DNA of 64,000 nucleotides from Ulota crispa. Lineage: Eukaryota > Streptophyta > Bryopsida > Orthotrichales > Orthotrichaceae. Below are positions 11,165 to 23,427 of this stretch, piece by piece. The position numbers and the translations under genes were made by a program. The notes below the pieces were generated by a model, which saw nothing but the letters and a program-made list of their open reading frames with translations, was not told where the DNA came from and searched no databases. The stretch's first letter is position 1. Each line of letters starts with the position of its first letter. Where the stretch lies: contig OY987247.1 of assembly GCA_963920765.1 (NCBI GenBank), positions 11,194,471-11,258,470 on the forward strand. Direction: 5' to 3'.

Positions 11165-12836
11165 AATCGTCCACCAATCATTGACCCGCCCTAAAGTCTT
11201 CCCCTTCCAAGTCCCCCCTTCCCAAGGAGTCAAGGACCCCCTGTCCCAAGGCCGCTCTTTCCATTCCCCCTTCACGAGACCCCGCTTCGAATTTCCTCTT
11301 GTCCTTGACTCCCGCTACCCCTCATTCTCTCTCTCTCGCTCAGGTACTTGCTACTGTTGTTACCACAGCCTCGTCGCCATAGCTGCCCATCCAGCCAGTA
11401 CTCTAACTTAGTTCTGCTCCTCCTCGAATTGCATCCACATTGCTGCTTGCAATATCAGCTGCGGTCAGTGGCTCTTCTCTTTCCACTCACATTTCTGTAA
11501 ACAAATTCAATGAATTCTTGTCGATTCTTGTACTTAATTCTCCATACATTTGTCAACGAGGACTTGCACGTCGTGGAGGTTCAAGGGGCGGGAACAAGTA
11601 GCTTGGATTTAGATTGTAGTGACGACGAGATCGATCTGGAGAGAACTGTCGAGATCGGTGTTCGGACTGCTTGATTTGGCAGCAGATTCGCGAGATTTTG
11701 GAGATATTGTTAGGTTACTTTCTTTCTGGTGAAGTTAGGATAACGATTATAACGTATGGATTTTCTCAAGCGGTTGGAGTCAACGATGGTGGCTTGGTTG
11801 TCGTTGAAGGTTTTTTTAAGCCTTTGACCGTGGAGCTTGTGTTGTTTCTGTAACATCTTAGTGGAAGAATTGGTTGAAGAGACCGAGCTTTTTAAATCTC
11901 TTAGCTATGGTATCACATGACTTGACGGCCTACCAGTTCTTCTGAGTGCCAGCGACAGAGCTCGAAATACGCAAGTCGAATGCGTTGAGTTAGGGTTTTG
12001 AAATGCAGGCCATATGAAGCAGCACATAGATCACAGTATTAGGGCTTGTGGCTTCTTATGAACAGTGCAGGACGACCAGTGGATTTCCGCAAGACTTGCA
12101 TTCTGTAATTTCTATGATCGTAATCCGAGTGGCATGGCCTTAGTTATAATTCATGGCATCTGGATAAGCAGAATCTTCAGCGAGATCAGGTTCTTTCGTA
12201 TCGTGAATCGTGAATTCTTCAAATTCAATTTTTAATAGCGAATCTGTTGATCGCATTCTTTTCATCATTGCGCTTAGCTGGAGAGTAGTTTTCTAATAAA
12301 TCAGGCACAATAATTCTTCAGGAACAAAAGGATCCTGAATTTGAGCCTTTGATTTGAGAACGCTGTACTGTACAGCTATCGAGGAACCGAGGGGATCTAG
12401 ATTGGACTGGTGTTTTTGCGTCATTGGTATAGAACCACTCTAATGATGCAATGTAGACCCCTGGGAACATGCATTGGAGAGCTTGATAAAGTATTGCAAA
12501 TGTAGGACTAATGTTAAGAGTTTCTTCGCTGATACAGGTTGTTCAGATGTCTTGATGAGTCTTGAGAACAAAGGAGACGGTTAATTCTCATTCGTGTTTG
12601 CTGCGGAAAGTGGACTCCTTTCGAGGATGGTGAAGCACTGGAGCTTACTGGTTGAGGTGCGGAACTGCTGAGCCTACATGGGGTGTAGGAGCTTGACAGA
12701 ATCCTGGAATCTCCGTGGAAGTTTTTCACTCAACGCAGGCGTCTCTGGGAACTAGGAGACATCCAAGGGAGGGATTGGAGTTTGGAGTGTGAGGAAATAT
12801 CAGACTCTGTGGGTGAAGTTGGAGACCGACCCTGGC
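11165..12836 (+). promoter_or_regulatory. CLC-d promoter and long 5' leader
   Basis: From about 11190 to 11345 the plus strand is strongly pyrimidine-rich and ends in ctctctctctcgctcag followed by gtacttg, which looks like a first-exon leader with a splice donor. The remaining 1.4 kb before the ATG has unique, moderate-GC sequence and no long ORF, consistent with 5' UTR exons and introns. The exact start and leader exons are not resolved. Confidence 0.35.
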
Positions 12837-15800
12837 ATGCAGGGGAAGGACATGCCAGGAGTCAATGGTTCGAGGCCCATTTGGTCACAACTTCCCAATG
12901 TGGAGCCCCCTGACTCGCCTTTAAACAATGTTGACCATGAACTCTTGCGTGGTTATCGGGATTCGGGTATGGAGAGTCTTGATTACGAGATTGTGGAAAG
13001 CGTGGCATATCGAGAGGATCAGGTAAAGTTTAATGAGCGTGATTGTGCGTTTACCATACTCTGGCTCTTCCATACTTCTCAATACGGTGTTATTTAATTT
13101 TCCTGGCTGTACTGTACCATAATTGGAGGATGTCTTGAAGTGGACAGTTTAATCAGTCACTAGTATACGTTTGAATCGTAACCAGGTTCTTTTGTAGAGA
13201 GCGAAGCTGCTGTCCACCATTTCTTATGTCTTCATTAGTGATAAACTAGCATAATCTGCTGAATTCCTCGAATTCTAGGTTGGAGATCGCTGTGTAATTA
13301 AAATAGTGTTCACCTGATTGCTGATACGATGGGTTTCCTACGTATTTCTACACACTTGTCCCACTCGTCATGCGAGGTTCATGGATTGTCCTCGTGTATT
13401 AATCCTCTTTCTCATTTGTCGTCTTCGACGAATATTTTGATTCCTCTGTTTCTTGTGAAAAGACAAACCTAAGTTGGATGGGAATTGGATGATGTAGGGT
13501 AGTAGTGGGACGCGAGACTTTTTGTAGAATGACTTTATTGGACATAATTCATGTTCATGATGATTGAAAAGGGTATATAGAACGTCCAATCTATTATTAT
13601 GAAATTGGTGATTTAGTAGGTGAATCCTCTGTTGCTGACATTTGTTAAGGTTTATCGCAGGCTCAAAGAGGAATTTGGCACCATGCTTCTTATATAAGCT
13701 TAAAGTGGATATATGCACTCCTTATTGGTATAGGTATGTCCCAATCCTTTCCTCCGCACTTCAATTTGACAATTGTTCATGTGTTGGCAGTTGTAGAGAG
13801 TCTCCCTATCAATTGTCCTGGATGAACATAAATTGAGGATACTGGAAATTCAGTATTAAAGTAGACTTTTTGAAATTGGTACTAGAGGAAACGAATGGTT
13901 TTGTAGGTGTCATGCGCCTGGAAGTTAACAAAAGATAGCTGCGCTTGCAGGGACGGGGCTTGCTGCCTTTTTCATCAATATTGCAGTCGAGAATTTTTCA
14001 GGATGGAAATTTGCGGCAACCTTTGCCCTTATGAAGTATAGTTATTTTTTAGGCTTAATCGTCTACATTGCATTTAATGGGGCTTTAGTTTTTTCATCAG
14101 TCTACATCGTCACTCAATTTGCTCCCGCTGCGGCGGGATCTGGTATTCCTGAGATTAAGGCTTATTTGAACGGTATGTAACAATCTTGTTTTTTCTTTAG
14201 ATTCAGTTGTTTGCCCACTTTAGTGTTGGACTCTAGTGCCCTTGTATATAGTGCATTCAAATTTTGACTTCTCCGATTGCCTGGTACTTTTCAAGAACTG
14301 AGGTCATTTGCAACCTTTTTGCAGGTATTGATACTCCCGGCATTCTCTTGTTTCGGACTCTAATTGGAAAGGTGAGAGCTTGCTCAGTCTACTGAAATGT
14401 GAACAAACAGTAATGCAGTATTAGTTTGTGTCAGTAGGGATCTCAACTCAATCTTTTAGAAGCAGAAGGTTTTATTGAGAAGAGCCCGACGATTTGACGA
14501 TTCTTGATCAAATACGTAATTGAGTTGTTCTTACGAACTAACTAATTCCAAGTCTGTTTGCAGATTTTGGGTAGTATAGGTTCTGTTGGAGGAGGGTTAG
14601 CTTTGGGCAAGGAAGGACCTCTGGTGCATACAGGTGCATGTATTGCATCTGTACTTGGACAGGTATTTTCTTTCAGCTGAAGTAGTTATGTTCGATGTAG
14701 TTGATTCTGATGTATTTAAATTAGTGCTGTTGAGAATGCAATGGTTGGTTTGAGGGTTTTGTAGCAAGGTCACGCATTTGATGAATCTGATTCCTGCTAA
14801 TAGCTCTGCACTTTCTTTGATGGCACACTAAATGACTGCAGGGCGGTTCAACTAAATACAATGTTAATTGGAGCTGGCTTCGAAGGTTTAAGAATGATCG
14901 TGATCGTCGTGATCTTGTAAGCTTCAAAAACGTTTAACTTAGGCACATGCGTCTTTTTGGGGTCAGTTTCCCTTCTGTAGTGAGCGTCATGAAGATCTCA
15001 AATGTTCAATAGTGTGGGTGCTGCAGTGGTTATGGTCACTTTATTTACGTTTTATTGTCGTAGTGAGTTCAGTTCCTAATTGTTATTAGTTGATGAACTT
15101 GTCCGAGTGTAGCTAGTTGCTGATAGCGTTATGTTGTTATGATAGGAACTCTGTTATTCTCTAGTGTGAGGCTAAGATTGCTTCTGAAGCACTTGTTGCT
15201 GATTCGACTATTTTTCAAGCATGTGTCGTATTTAACCAATGTCTAGAATAGATAGTACCGGTAGTCTTGAATAATTGGTGCTTTAATTTCTTTTGATCCC
15301 AGTTAATGTTTGTTTTATGCTCTAAATTCGTATGAGTAGTAAGCCTCATAGATCCTGCGTTTCTGGTTTGGGAAAGTTGACGATAACTTGTCTATTCATG
15401 TAGGTGACTTGTGGTTGTGCCGCTGGGGTAGCGGCAGCTTTCAGATCCCCGGTTGGAGGGGTCTTGTTTGCTCTGGAGGAGGTTACTTCATGGTACTTGG
15501 CGTTCCCTTATCTATTTCTAACTTAGTTGTGGCTTCAACCTTTTTGGGTTATCTAGTGGTGGCAGTTATTTTACATGAATTTTGGCAATGCCAATAATTT
15601 TTAGGACACGAATGCCTTCGACACTAGCAGTAGCTGAAATTTAGTTCGTTGATGAAGGTGGAGAAGTCAGCTTCTATGGCGGGTCTTTTTTACTTCAGCT
15701 GTGGTTGCTGTTGTGGTACGGACTGCCATGAGTTGGTGCAAGAATGGAAGTTGCGGACATTTCAGTTCCGGCGGATTTATCATTTGGGATATTTCAGGGT

Positions 15801-18800
15801 AAGTTGTGTTTTGATCAAGGAGGTGAAAGTGTTTCATTATTGAAACGTTACTACTGGTAGAATAGATATCCCCATGGTTTAAATTTGTTATCCTGATAGA
15901 ATCTATGTTGAGTGAAATCGTTCTACTCAGCCTGCAGGGACAACGACACACCTTAAGTGTCAACTTCATGTGCCTAGTATTCGATCATTGAATTTCATCT
16001 GTTATATGATCCGTTCATGTGCCAGGGGTCAGGATGATTATTCATTTTATGAGCTTCTACCAATGGCTATGCTTGGTGCAATTGGAGGATTATTGGGTAT
16101 GTCTTAATCAACTCTATCTGGCTATCAATGTGCATAGAACGAACCTGCATCTTTCAGGTTTCAGTTTGTAACCCTGAGCTACGGTTTCTATAATTGAGAC
16201 TAAATGCAAGCTGGACAGAATTGTTTGTCGTTTTGAGAATCTAAAAGTGGGAATGGTTGCAGGAGCACTGTTCAATCAGCTTACTATCTGGATCTCATCC
16301 TGGAGACGAAATGTACTGCACAGGAAGGGCAATCGTGTGAAGGTACGTGAATCGTCATAAGAATTTTCGATTTTTGGAATATTCTGATTGTCCTTCTGTT
16401 TCCATTCTTTCCCTGGAAATGTGGTCACTTTTGGATTGACTAACCAATCCCTCCATCTAGTTTCTATTGTTATTTCATGGCTGGTCCTTCTTAATGGGTT
16501 TTGTGATTCATAAGCTGTACTTAGCTAGATGTCCGGTGGAGTGGTACACGTGCATAGCGGCTAATCTCGTCGTACAAACGCTGACTACTGATTCTGGCAT
16601 GGTGCAGATTATTGAGGTTCTGCTGGTGTCTCTGGTAACATCACTTTTGTCATTCGGTTTGCCTATGATGACCAGTTGCAAACCTTGCCCTGATCCAGTC
16701 AAGTACCCAGGTGTTGTCTGTCCTCGCCCCTCAGGCAATTATGGCAATTATGTCAATGTAAGTTCTTTCGATGGTCTTCTCTTTAAGATGATGGTCATGT
16801 TGTATTCATTGTCGACGCAAGATCATCATCGCGACGTGGTCACATCAATCTTACTTGCGTGTATCAACAGTAATGTCTGCTGAACGTAAGGACGTTTAAT
16901 TCCTGGAGCTATTTAGAAACGGCTATCAGGTCTAGATGTCAATTAGTTGTATACTCAAGACTTTCCGATTTATGTTTTTTCATTGTATTTTGGTAGGATT
17001 TCCGCAGTGATTTTTTATTTCGTCTTTGTGCTTCACTCGGATGTATGGGTCCTGGTTTTATTGATTATTTCTCTTATCTTTCTCTGGTTTGGGTCATGAT
17101 GTGACTTGTGCAGTTCTTTTGTTCGAGTGGAGATGAATACAACGATCTTGCTACAATTTTTTTCAATACGCAGGTAAATTGCTTGTTCAATTCTGGAGCT
17201 CTTTGTGCCTCTTGAATCTGGAGATGGATAATAAGATTTTTGTCCTTCCAAGACTGAGTTACTGTACAGTTTTTTGATGTTGAGCTCTTTGTCGTCGATG
17301 AAATTTTCTGTGTAGTGAAGTGAACTCCTCGAATACTTCGCAATTTGTATGATGTCTAGCTAGATTTTCAAGATAAAGAGCATGTTCTGATATATCTGAT
17401 TTGGTCAACAGGACGATGCAATTAGAAACCTTTTCAGCACGAACACCCCGCATGAATACACCACTCGTAGCCTTTTGACTTTTCTGGTAAGTCATGCATT
17501 AGCTCGCAGTGTGCTTTCAGCTCTTATTTGATCATGCTTGAATGTGACGCTGACTTTCTCCTTCCATGGTTTTCTGTAAATTTGATGGTCTTCCAAATTC
17601 ACAGAGAAATCTATCGTCTTGTGCTTTTTGTTTACAATTTGTTTTGTAATATATGAATTAGTATACGCAAAGGGTAGACTATTAAGTGTACGAAGTGTGA
17701 AATGCGCAGGTGATGTTTTTCTCCCTTGCAGTGTTGACGTATGGAACAGCAGTTCCATCGGGGCAGTTCGTTCCAGGTATCATGATTGGCGCAACTTACG
17801 GGCGACTTGTTGGTATCTTGGTGGTAAACGCTTCGAGCAAGGATAGCGTTGACGAAGGAACGTACGTACTGCGAATTCCCAACTGAACTTTCCTTTCTTG
17901 AAAATCACCGCTTGGAAGTCTTGATAGCAGTGGATGATGATTGGAATGTGTCTATAAAATGGATAGACACATGAATATTTATAAACTGCTGATTTAAAAT
18001 GCCTACTTCACTTTCTGCAGTCCACTTTCTAGGCTTTTGTGTTGGTTGTTAGGCTTCTTTGTTTTTTATTTTCTTCTGGTTAGGCACCTTACCAACATAG
18101 AAAAGAATATCTACTCAATAGGCGGTGACAGTCGCACTCCCGTTTCTGAAAGGTTTGGTTTTTTAGTTATTTGCTTCTGAGATTTTACACTGCTCCATAT
18201 CGTCTGTGTATAGGTATGCTTTGCTGGGAGCTGCCTCATTTCTTGGAGGTTCAATGCGAATGACTGTATCCCTCTGTGTTATTATGGTGGAGATCACTAA
18301 CAATCTTCAACTTCTTCCTCTCATTATGCTGGTCCTTCTCATCTCTAAGGTGACTACCTGATCTTTGTTTCATACGATTTCCTCATTTTGCATTTGTAAA
18401 GTGAGTTACTTGCTGTTCTGTCACTTGAAAACACCGACTTGCATCTGCTTACAGTTGTGATGGTGCAGGCTGTTGGAGACGCCTTCAACAATGGTTTCTA
18501 TGAGGAGCAAGTTAGACTAAGAAGTCTTCCTCTTCTTGAGTCGAGACCACAGCGATTTATGCGGAATTTAGCTGCAAAGGATGCTATCAGCACAAAAAAG
18601 GTGGAGTGCTTTCTTTGTGTTTACGAGAGGATTCGAAACACAGGGAACTAACAATTTGGACTTTTGTGTTTATTTAGGTGGTTGTTACAAGTCACCTTTC
18701 TTGTTACTGTGAACTCATCTTTCGAACTTTTCATCTTGCTGTTATACAGTGACTTGCCTGCTCATTTTAACATTTCAACTTAGTGCCTTTTCAAAGAGGC

Positions 18801-20607
18801 CTATACAAATCAAACATGTATACCATATATTGTAGAGGTTGTATCACTGAAATCGTGTTGGCATTATTTGGAAATCTCAGGTTGTGCAGTTCTCAAGAAT
18901 TTCGAAGATTAGTCAAATCGTAGCTGTCTTGCGCAGTACTAACCACAACGGCTTTCCGGTGAGTTTCCAGTATACCATGCTCGTAACGCACTTATATTGG
19001 GTTGTGATTACCTGTGCAATGTTGCATCATTTTGTTAGAGTGCGATTAGCATATTTATATCCAGTTGATTTATTTTAATGAACGTTTACTGGAAGGTTTC
19101 TGAGTCTAATGAATACGGATGCTGGAAGATCTTCTGGCCTTGTCCGACCCTTCATTAACTTGTTAATCTTTCAGGTGAACAGAGCTATCGTTGAGGAAAT
19201 GTATGCATAAACGTATATATTCGAAGTCCAGCCATGCCTATCAATGTTGTTTTCGACATTTGCTATGTTAGTGAAGTTCATAGCTTAAGTGACTCTATGA
19301 AGTGCCTTCACTGCGCAGGTTGTTGATGAGCTTCAGATAAGAGAGCCTGTTGTGATTGGTCTTATTTTAAGGAGGTATATTGTCAGCCATCCCCTCACTT
19401 CCTTGTTGATGTACCTATTGGTAATGTACCTATTGGTATATGGGCAATCTTCTCTTTTATATGGGAAGAACCTTGCACTTGGTGATATGTCTTCTTCTTT
19501 TTATGTTCTGCAAATGTGTCGACTTTGAACCAAACCTGTGTTGTTCGTAAGTGCAGTTATTTATTGGTTCTGCTCCAAGCCAAGACAGACTTTCAGCATA
19601 GCCCTGTCCCTGGAGACATTCGGAGTCAAATCAATTTCAGGTGACAAATTGTTACATCCTGACTCCTACGTGGTTATGTTACAGCATTCCAGAACAGGAT
19701 ATATTTTTGGTGTTACGCAAAGAGTATAGCGCATTCTTTCTTCTCAATCTCAACTTTGAACTCGCACTATTACATTTGGGGAAATGCTCTGCATGCTCAT
19801 TGACTTTATACCGATTTGAGTCTGGGATGGGGGTCACTTCAGTTTTAGATTAACCGGTCATTGACGTTGCTGCGCAGATATGAGGGCAGAGATTTCACAA
19901 AGCCAGCGTCAAGTAAAGGTCTCTCTATATACGAAATAAACCTCAGCCCTCAAGAGTTGGAGATGTACATAGATTTGCAACCGTTTGTCAATCCCACACC
20001 GTATATCGTCCCTGAGGACATGTCTCTAACAAAAGTACTTCTCTTTCACATTTCTCTCTATATGATATTGCCTTAGCTAGGGACACGAGTACAGTCACAT
20101 ATCAATTTTGCCCAATTTTAGCTTGCATTCGACATTGCAGTCTCAACTGCTTACATTGCATATTCCTATATTTCTTCAAGCTTTGAAGCAGGGCCTCCGA
20201 GATCAATCAGTCCTTTTATTCTTATTTTTCTTAAGAAAATTCTATAAAATAATGACCTAACGGATATCTTCAAATTGTGGCAGGTGTACAACCTGTTTCG
20301 GCAGCTTGGATTGCGACATATATGTGTCGTGCCACGACCTTCGCAAGTTGTAGGAGTAATCACTCGAAACGATTTATTGCCTGAGGTGCGCCAGCCTTCT
20401 CCTTTACCTCTTTCATTTTATCTCCATTTCTGTTTCTTGTTTTGATTCCCACTGGTATAATGCCACCAACGCTTGATTTACTACTATCGAGTTCTAAAGA
20501 TATTTACTTACGAATTATCTGCTGTGTTTTTCTTGCAGGTCTTGGAAGAGAGGGACAGTTTGGATGACATATTGAGCAGTCGAGGAAGGTTGGGTCCGGA
20601 AGCTTGA
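12837..20607 (+). CDS. CLC-d: CLC-d type chloride channel/transporter
   Basis: A voltage-type CLC anion transporter, closest by eye to plant CLC-d, which acts in the trans-Golgi network. Coding exons: 12837-13022, 13661-13733, 13951-14172, 14325-14371, 14564-14662, 14842-14916, 15404-15492, 15658-15798, 16026-16096, 16263-16342, 16608-16757, 17114-17173, 17412-17486, 17710-17861, [18084-18152], 18214-18349, 18469-18600, 18881-18958, 19319-19374, 19557-19640, 19878-20034, 20284-20385 and 20539-20607. All join in frame: 777 residues, or 800 with the bracketed exon. The selectivity motif is GSGIPE (149-154). Ser rather than Pro suggests chloride over nitrate. The gating Glu is in GKEGP (Glu193), the proton Glu is in FALEE (Glu260), and GQFVPG lies at 474-479, so exchanger residues are present. 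Two CBS domains fill the C-terminus from about residue 585. The alternative upstream GTG is rejected because the ATG gives a CLC-d-like N-terminus. Confidence 0.93.
18084..18152 (+). other. Candidate 69-bp cassette exon in CLC-d
   Basis: The block is preceded by a pyrimidine-rich tract ending in ttag and followed by gtttgg. It is exactly 69 bases, has no stop in the needed phase, and both flanking junctions have the same phase. It can therefore be skipped or included without a frame change and would add 23 residues in the loop between helices N and O of the CLC fold. Skipping it gives the conserved EGTYALLGAASF junction. The following intron would be only 61 bp. Expression is unproven. Confidence 0.45.
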
Positions 20608-21610
20608 CAAACCCTCCTTTTTCCTTCTGAGCAAATGTATGCTCTCTCAACAGCCTCAGGGCATTGTCGTCTTGACAGCAGTGGCCTACACTTGTCCAAT
20701 TAGAGGAGTTTTTTTTGAGTATCAGGGGTCATGAATCGGAAAGGCAGAGCCTCAAGGACCAGACCATAGTGTTGTATTATGAGAAGAAGTAAATTCTTTT
20801 TTATGTATGCTGAAGTGGTTGTGTTCTAAGTTGATTCAGGAATGAAAGTGTTCGTGATGCTGTAACAGGTATTTTGGTACCCCAGAACACAAGCAACCAC
20901 TTCTGGAGGACTTGATGTAACGTCAAATGCAGCGACCAGGCTGCAGAACGATAGCAGGCACGGAGGTTTGCCTGCTTGAACCGTGCTTTTCGGCATGGTG
21001 CAATCCACCAAGTAGATTGTACAGGTCGCCAACGTCCTCATGTCGACGTATTATATTATAGATTAAACAATTGTAGCGGATCTTTGGTAGGAGGCACCAA
21101 AATGCATTCATGTTGTCATGATGCAATTCTTTTCTAAATTCATTCCCAATGGAGTTAATTGGATAATTCAATTACATTATTTTCCAGGCACAGTGGTCGC
21201 GCGTTCTGAGATTTGGATTTGCTATCGAGTAGTTCAGAATGTCATTTGAAGCTCTCCAGTTACCAAAGCTGGAATATTGATAGTTAACATTGGCACCTCA
21301 ACTGTCATCCCCACTGCAAACGACTGAAATGATGTGTATGACTTTTGCGCAGAGCTTATTTGTAGTTCGAATTTGTAATGGAATTCAAATAATAGAGCTG
21401 AATGCGAGGATCTTTTGGAAGCATTCTGCGGATGTATTAATTTCTAATTGGCTTAACAAGCTAAACCTTTCCTGCAATGGAATCGAAACGCAATCGAGTT
21501 TCATGTTTCAAAGGTTGTTCGCGTAACTCGAATTTGTTAGTAATACTTGCTAGCAATCCAAAAGTAGGTATATAAATCTTTCACAGAGGATTTTATATAT
21601 GTCCTACGTG
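20608..21610. other. CLC-d 3' flank up to tRNA gene
   Basis: Probable 3' UTR and spacer of moderate GC. No further coding exon or repeat was recognised. Confidence 0.4.
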
Positions 21611-21684
21611 GGCCGCGTAGCGCAGTGGATTAGCGCGTCAGACTTCGGATCTGAAGGTCGTGGGTTCGAATCCCATCGTGGTCG
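21611..21684 (+). tRNA. tRNA-Arg (anticodon TCG)
   Basis: A complete 74-nt cloverleaf without intron. The 7-bp acceptor pairs 21611-21617 with 21677-21683 (two G-U pairs) and the discriminator is G at 21684. The D arm lies at 21620-21636. The anticodon stem TCAGA/TCTGA holds loop CTTCGGA with TCG at 21645-21647. The T arm is GTGGG TTCGAAT CCCAT. Internal A box (tagcgcagtgg) and B box (gggttcgaatccc) promoters are intact. A TTTT at 21689-21692 can serve as the polymerase III terminator. CCA is not encoded, as usual for eukaryotic nuclear tRNAs. Confidence 0.96.
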
Positions 21685-21807
21685 TTCATTTTAGACAATG
21701 TATCTTTTCGAATGTATTCGCATCAAGGAAACAATAATTTGATTCTCTACCTTGAAAATTTTTCAGAGCTTATTCTAATTCTTGTAATCTTATCTTATAA
21801 GTGTTTA

Positions 21808-21943
21808 TTAACCCCCTCAGGAGCTTAGCGACCGTATTTTTTGAAAATATCCTCGCAATCAAACTGGTGAACAACACATTTTGCCAAATCAATATATGGT
21901 GAACATATGGTCACAAAGGGCGTGCGGGATGTTTAAGGGTTAA
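21808..21943. mobile_element. TTAA-flanked piggyBac-like MITE, 136 bp
   Basis: It starts TTAACCCCCTCAGGAGC and ends, complemented, TTAACCCTTAAACATCC. The right end closely matches the 10828 family. It lies 124 bp downstream of the tRNA gene and shares its right TTAA with the next element. The left end is degenerate. Confidence 0.5.
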
Positions 21944-22860
21944 CCCCTAAATGCCTAAGGCACCACATTTTGGTGTTCAGAAAACTTTAAGAAACTTTAA
22001 AATAGCGTTGAAGGCACACATTTTATTGTTTTCAGATTTTTTTTTGGAAAAGTTGCACGTTGAAGTTAGCTTCACGGTTCAAATTTAATTTCCTCCATAT
22101 CTTATTCCATTTGTTTTTGGTGGAAGGCTAAGTGCAAGCATACAATTTGGGTCATGAATAGTGTCATCAAAAAGTGCCATGAATAGTGTCACAGAGCCTA
22201 TGCCAAGTTGCCACATTGAAAAAATGGGCATCAAGTTGAGCAAAAGGTGAAGATTTGCCTTAGGCACTCCCTTGGACACTAAGGGCCCTTTTACTAAAAT
22301 TTTGACATCTAACAAAATCTGAAAGTGCTTTTGGATTAATTTCAATTGGAATATCTTTGTTACAGAAATTGGAATTCATTCACCATTGAATTTTCTTGCA
22401 TTCAATTTGATTTTTGGTCAATAATTGAAGGTAAAAAAATTCTTTGTATTAGGTATTTGCACTTTGATAGTTGCGTTGCAGGCTCATTTGTGAAACTATG
22501 ATCATGGATTTGGAAGGGGGGCCAATAGTTTTGAAGTAACAACAATAAACACTGAAGCATCTTAAGTGGCTGCTTCCCAATTTTGTATTCAAAAGTCGCC
22601 AATTTGCATTAGAATTTTTTGGGCGGCTCCAAAAAAAGCAAAAAGTTCTATACTCATCATCATTCAATCACAAATATCTTAAAATCCATGTGGCCATTTT
22701 GGGTTTCTTTTTGGTATCACCATCTAGAAACCTTGAAGTTCAAGATTCAATGGTTACAATTTTGTTGTGATGTTTAATAATGATCTTACAAGGACAATTC
22801 AAAAATTTCAAAACTACCTTCTAAAAACAAGAAAAATACCCTTGGGCATTTTGGGGTTAT
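21940..22860. mobile_element. Probable TTAA piggyBac-like element, about 920 bp
   Basis: The left end TTAACCCCTAAATGCC starts in the same TTAA that closes the preceding element. The best right partner is at 22841-22860, complemented ATAACCCCAAAATGCCCAAG. That is a good inverted match, but the last base of TTAA has changed. No transposase frame was seen. The right boundary is the weak point. Confidence 0.4.
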
Positions 22861-22992
22861 GGTAGCCGCACCCATGGGTGTGACGTCCCCATGGGTGTCA
22901 CTAACAAAGTCAAGGTGGTTATGGGTACTAAAGTGATAGTTATGGGTGACAAAGTGATGGTTGTAGGTGACTCCATGACGGTTTTGGGTACC
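22861..22992. repeat. GGTTATGGGTAC-type minisatellite, about 21-bp period
   Basis: Degenerate units of about 21 bp (ggttatgggtactaaagtgat and variants) follow directly after a TTAA-element end. A related array with an 18-bp period lies at 32955-33035. Confidence 0.5.
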
Positions 22993-23293
22993 CATCTCAC
23001 TATTTAAGAACCAACAAGCCTTGTTTTTAGCATCTCTTACACATGGTTCTTACAATTTCAGTGATTTAGGACTGAAAAATCTTTGTGAACAAATGCTTGC
23101 AATTGGAACCTTGAAATTGATGCCAATATTTTTGGTTTCCATTTCCTAACTTACAATATAATTTTCAAAGTTAGTCAATTGTTTTACCTACTCCAAAACC
23201 CTTTTTTCCACGCTTATGGGTGAGCCTACCTTAATTTGTTTCTTAAAGTAGTAAATTCTACAACCTTTTAAAGCATTCTTTATCTATAATTGA

Positions 23294-23424
23294 CACTACA
23301 AGAAAATGGCACTTTTTTGACTGAGCACTATGACTGTGGTGAATCATTTTGTGTCCAAAAGGACTCCAAAATGACTCATGGTGGTCATAGTGCTGAGTCA
23401 AAAAAGCGTCTTTTTCTTCTCGTG
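23294..23424. mobile_element. CACTA-type MITE, 131-bp hairpin
   Basis: The ends are CACTACAAGAAAA at the left and, complemented, CACGAGAAGAAAAA at the right, flanked by a 3-bp duplication TGA (23291-23293 and 23425-23427). CACTA(C/G) ends and 3-bp duplications are typical of En/Spm elements. The two arms pair over nearly the whole length (shared GACTSAGCACTATGAC), giving a long hairpin. Confidence 0.75.
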
Positions 23425-23427
23425 TGA

